A stretch of DNA of 22,135 bases from positions 1 to 22,135 of the forward strand of contig CAIPMZ010000014.1 in the NCBI GenBank assembly GCA_903866285.1, in the 5' to 3' direction. The DNA is from an uncultured bacterium. GTDB taxonomy: Bacteria > Patescibacteriota > Minisyncoccia > Moranbacterales > GWC2-37-73. Within the stretch, counting starts at the first letter, position 1, and each line of letters opens with the position of its first letter. A program made the position numbers and the translations under genes. Shown in pieces: positions 20,339 to 22,135 of the stretch. The notes beneath the pieces are model-generated. The model saw only the letters and a program-made list of their open reading frames with translations, ran no database searches and was not told the DNA's origin.

Positions 20339-20434
20339 CATAGAACACATAGCATGGAACACCCAACATGGGGCAGGGAGCAGAGGGAATTCAATTTCTA
20401 ATGTCTAATGTCTAATGCCTAATTTCTAATGCTG
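20330..20434. repeat. Heptad array with changing unit after the first glycosyltransferase
   Basis: Fifteen phased units: AACATNN-type at the left (AACATAG, AACACAT), AATNTCT-type at the right with AATGTCT twice. The phase is kept while the unit sequence changes. The stop codon of the glycosyltransferase lies in the first units. Confidence 0.75.
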
Positions 20435-20491
20435 GGGAAAATTGTTATATTGTCATATTGTTAAAAATTCTACGAATCTATAATGGCACAT

Positions 20492-20526
20492 TGTCGGTTC
20501 AACGTCTCTGACTTGAACCGCATTTT
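20492..20526 (+). terminator. Hairpin with T-run (29-bp repeat), possible terminator of the first glycosyltransferase
   Basis: CGGTTCAA and TTGAACCG arms with an inner GTC/GAC extension, followed by CATTTTT. It is the inverted near-identical copy of 12619-12647. It lies about 155 bp after the glycosyltransferase stop, beyond the heptad array. Confidence 0.6.
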
Positions 20527-20614
20527 TCTGAAATATTTGTTAAGCAGAACCTTTAATTTTCCATCGTTATCCCTTTTTAATTAGCAGGACCTTAAAAGAA
20601 CTATTAAAGCTTTA

Positions 20615-20643
20615 ATTATACTCCTTTTTCGCCCAAAAGTCAA
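20615..20643 (-). promoter_or_regulatory. Strong leftward promoter between the glycosyltransferase genes, with no gene behind it
   Basis: On the minus strand: TTGACT (20638-20643), 17-bp spacer, perfect TATAAT (20615-20620). No open frame of any size follows. The downstream 120 bp holds an imperfect direct repeat (TAAGCAGAACCTTTA at 20541 and TTAGCAGGACCTTAA at 20581) and the 29-bp hairpin. It may drive a small RNA or may be a chance match. Nothing else is seen in 20435-20743 apart from AT-rich repeats. Confidence 0.5.
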
Positions 20644-20743
20644 GACTACCGGAATAAATTATTATATGGTTAAATTGTTATATTGCTTAAAGCCTTAAAA
20701 TATGGAGCATTCTAACAATATAGCAATCTAGTAATATAGCCAT

Positions 20744-21892
20744 ATGAGAGTAGGAGTAGACATCCGCTGTCTAGTGGAAGGTAAAAATACGGGGGTGGAA
20801 GAATATACGGTGAATCTTTTACATCGGCTTTTCGAGTTGGATCAAAAGAATACTTATGTGCTTTTTATTAATTCTTGGCATGAGCCAAAAGCCCAACTCG
20901 GGCAATTTAAGAAATATAAAAATGTCGTCGTTAAACAATTCCACATCCCAAACAAACTCCTCAATTTTTGTTTTTGGTATTTGCGTTGGCCACACCTGGA
21001 TAAAATGTTGGGTGGAGTCGATAAATTTTGGATGCCGAATATTAATTTCGTAGCCCTTTCAAATGAAACTAAATTAATCTTAACTATTCATGATCTTTCT
21101 TTTGAAATTTTTGCGCAGACTTTTTCTTTTAAACGACGACTCTGGCATCACTTTATTAATCCGCGTGCCCTTTGCCAAAGAGCGGATAAGATTATCGCAG
21201 TTTCGGACTCATCTAAAAAAGACATTGTTGATTATTACGGAATCGAGGCGTCAAAGGTTGAGCGAATTTATAACGCTGTGGCCGGCGAGATTGAGCAACT
21301 TGATCGGAATGATCCGCGCTTGATAGCAGTGAAGGAGAAATACCATCTGCCGTTCAATTTTATTTTTTATCTGGGCACGGTTGAACCACGGAAAAATATT
21401 CCTGCCATTGTGGCGGCTTTTGATCAGCTAAAAGCCTTGCGCAATCCGCAATTAGATAAATTTAAACTCGTAATTGCTGGGGGAAAGGGTTGGGGTGTAA
21501 AAAAAATTCTAGCTAAAATGCGCGAAGCGAAAAGCACCAGTGACATTATTTTTACCAGCTGTATCACCAATCAAGACAAAGCTGCTGTTTATACCTTGGC
21601 GTCGCTTTTCGTGTATCCTTCTTTTTTCGAAGGTTTCGGAATTCCCGTGCTGGAAGCGATGCGCTCAGGCGTTCCAGTTGTGGCTGCGAACGTATCCTCT
21701 TTGCCAGAGGTGGTTGGCGATGGCGGGCTGATGGTTGATCCAGACAATCCGAATGAGCTTTATTTGGCGATAAAAGAGCTACTTTTAGATAAAGCTTTCT
21801 ACGAAAAAATGAAAAATAAAGGTCTCCGTCAGTCCATTAGGTTTAATTGGACAACTTCGGCCAGGGAACTCTTGGCTATTTTAGGAAAATAA
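20744..21892 (+). CDS. GT4-family glycosyltransferase
   Basis: 382 residues, GT-B fold. The N-terminal MRVGVDIRCLVEGKNTGVEEYT is the usual start of a GT4 subfamily (MtfB-like). ADKIIAVSDSSKKDIVDYYG marks the end of the first domain, and FYLGTVEPRKNIPAIVAAF (208-226) the start of the donor domain. The catalytic-type pair is E296/E304 in EGFGIPVLEA. Donor and acceptor are unknown; mannose or rhamnose transfer in polysaccharide synthesis is common in relatives. No membrane span is visible, so it is probably a peripheral cytoplasmic enzyme. ATG 20744 without Shine-Dalgarno sequence; no clear promoter. With the preceding gene it suggests a surface-glycan locus that may continue to the right. Confidence 0.92.
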   Translation: MRVGVDIRCLVEGKNTGVEEYTVNLLHRLFELDQKNTYVLFINSWHEPKAQLGQFKKYKNVVVKQFHIPNKLLNFCFWYLRWPHLDKMLGGVDKFWMPNINFVALSNETKLILTIHDLSFEIFAQTFSFKRRLWHHFINPRALCQRADKIIAVSDSSKKDIVDYYGIEASKVERIYNAVAGEIEQLDRNDPRLIAVKEKYHLPFNFIFYLGTVEPRKNIPAIVAAFDQLKALRNPQLDKFKLVIAGGKGWGVKKILAKMREAKSTSDIIFTSCITNQDKAAVYTLASLFVYPSFFEGFGIPVLEAMRSGVPVVAANVSSLPEVVGDGGLMVDPDNPNELYLAIKELLLDKAFYEKMKNKGLRQSIRFNWTTSARELLAILGK

Positions 21893-22135
21893 CAAATATT
21901 AATATATCTCAATATCCTAAACACTTCCTTATATCCATTTATGGAAGTGAGGGGCGTTAGTGTTTTTATGTGGTTTCCTGAAAACGTTTTAGTCATAGGA
22001 AGTAGTTTTGGGAGGTCGTGTCAAATCATTTAACTATGACACCGAAACTGCATTTTCCAGCACATTTGAAAATGACGCTAAAGAAGGGCTTAATTGTTTA
22101 GTTAAATCAACATTCTCTAGACCTTTTTTCTTTTG
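21893..22135. other. Right-edge intergenic stretch
   Basis: No gene is supported here. It contains a CACTTCC/GGAAGTG stem (21922-21928 with 21943-21949) that includes the 19-bp sequence shared with 3767-3785. No proper T-run follows, so a terminator is doubtful. A 21-codon frame starting near 22034 is closed and has no support. Confidence 0.5.

Noticed and set aside
20338..20743. Search for a missing gene between the two glycosyltransferases
   Set aside because: No frame with a start, ribosome binding site and plausible composition exists there; only repeats, a hairpin and a promoter-like site were found.

Overview
The window looks like a chromosomal piece of a Candidate Phyla Radiation (Patescibacteria, Parcubacteria-type) bacterium. 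The reasons are AT-rich DNA, small genes for a minimal cell, a compact HrcA, a fused ADP-forming acyl-CoA synthetase, a lone four-helix-bundle gene, few Shine-Dalgarno sequences and intergenic DNA full of short repeats. TGA is used as a stop (for example the genes ending at 5299 and 9687), so the UGA=Gly code of Gracilibacteria/Absconditabacteria does not apply. The phylum is inferred from protein style and was not computed. No rRNA, tRNA, CRISPR array, transposase or known defence system was seen.

Layout. 1-3265, minus strand: cysS, a four-helix-bundle (IVP family) gene and a CorA-type transporter. 3451-5299: yidD, then a small island of unrecognised membrane-protein genes, two pointing left and two overlapping ones pointing right, with unusually strong ribosome binding sites and paired terminators. 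5555-9545: heat-shock block hrcA-grpE-dnaK, led by a CIRCE operator lying on a near-consensus promoter. 9687-12390: a DUF2103-like gene (minus), a lipoprotein, a tiny membrane protein and a large membrane protein, all of unknown role. 12412-13793: dnaJ with its own CIRCE and promoter. 14225-18979: ADP-forming acetyl/acyl-CoA synthetase, a degenerate receiver protein with a zinc ribbon, and recJ. 19223-21892: two GT4 glycosyltransferases, probably for surface polysaccharide.

How the genes work together. HrcA should repress its own promoter and that of dnaJ through the two CIRCE sites. This would link DnaK, GrpE and DnaJ into one chaperone system although dnaJ lies about 3.2 kb beyond dnaK. YidD helps membrane protein insertion and CorA moves divalent cations. 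The acyl-CoA synthetase would make ATP from acetyl-CoA in a fermentative cell. RecJ serves repair.

The most striking signal lies between the genes. At least ten intergenic stretches are arrays of degenerate 7-bp units. Each array has its own unit sequence, but all share the 7-bp period, and several run into the 3' ends of genes. Other repeat families are laid over them: long imperfect palindromes with TGTCAT/ATGACA ends, a TAGATTCG...TTTCGCATCGGT family carrying CCTGCCTG expansions, and a 29-bp hairpin present in the dnaJ leader and between the glycosyltransferase genes. Protein-level oddities are a receiver domain without its phospho-acceptor Asp, a CorA with AMS instead of GMN, and a GrpE with a Cys/His cluster.
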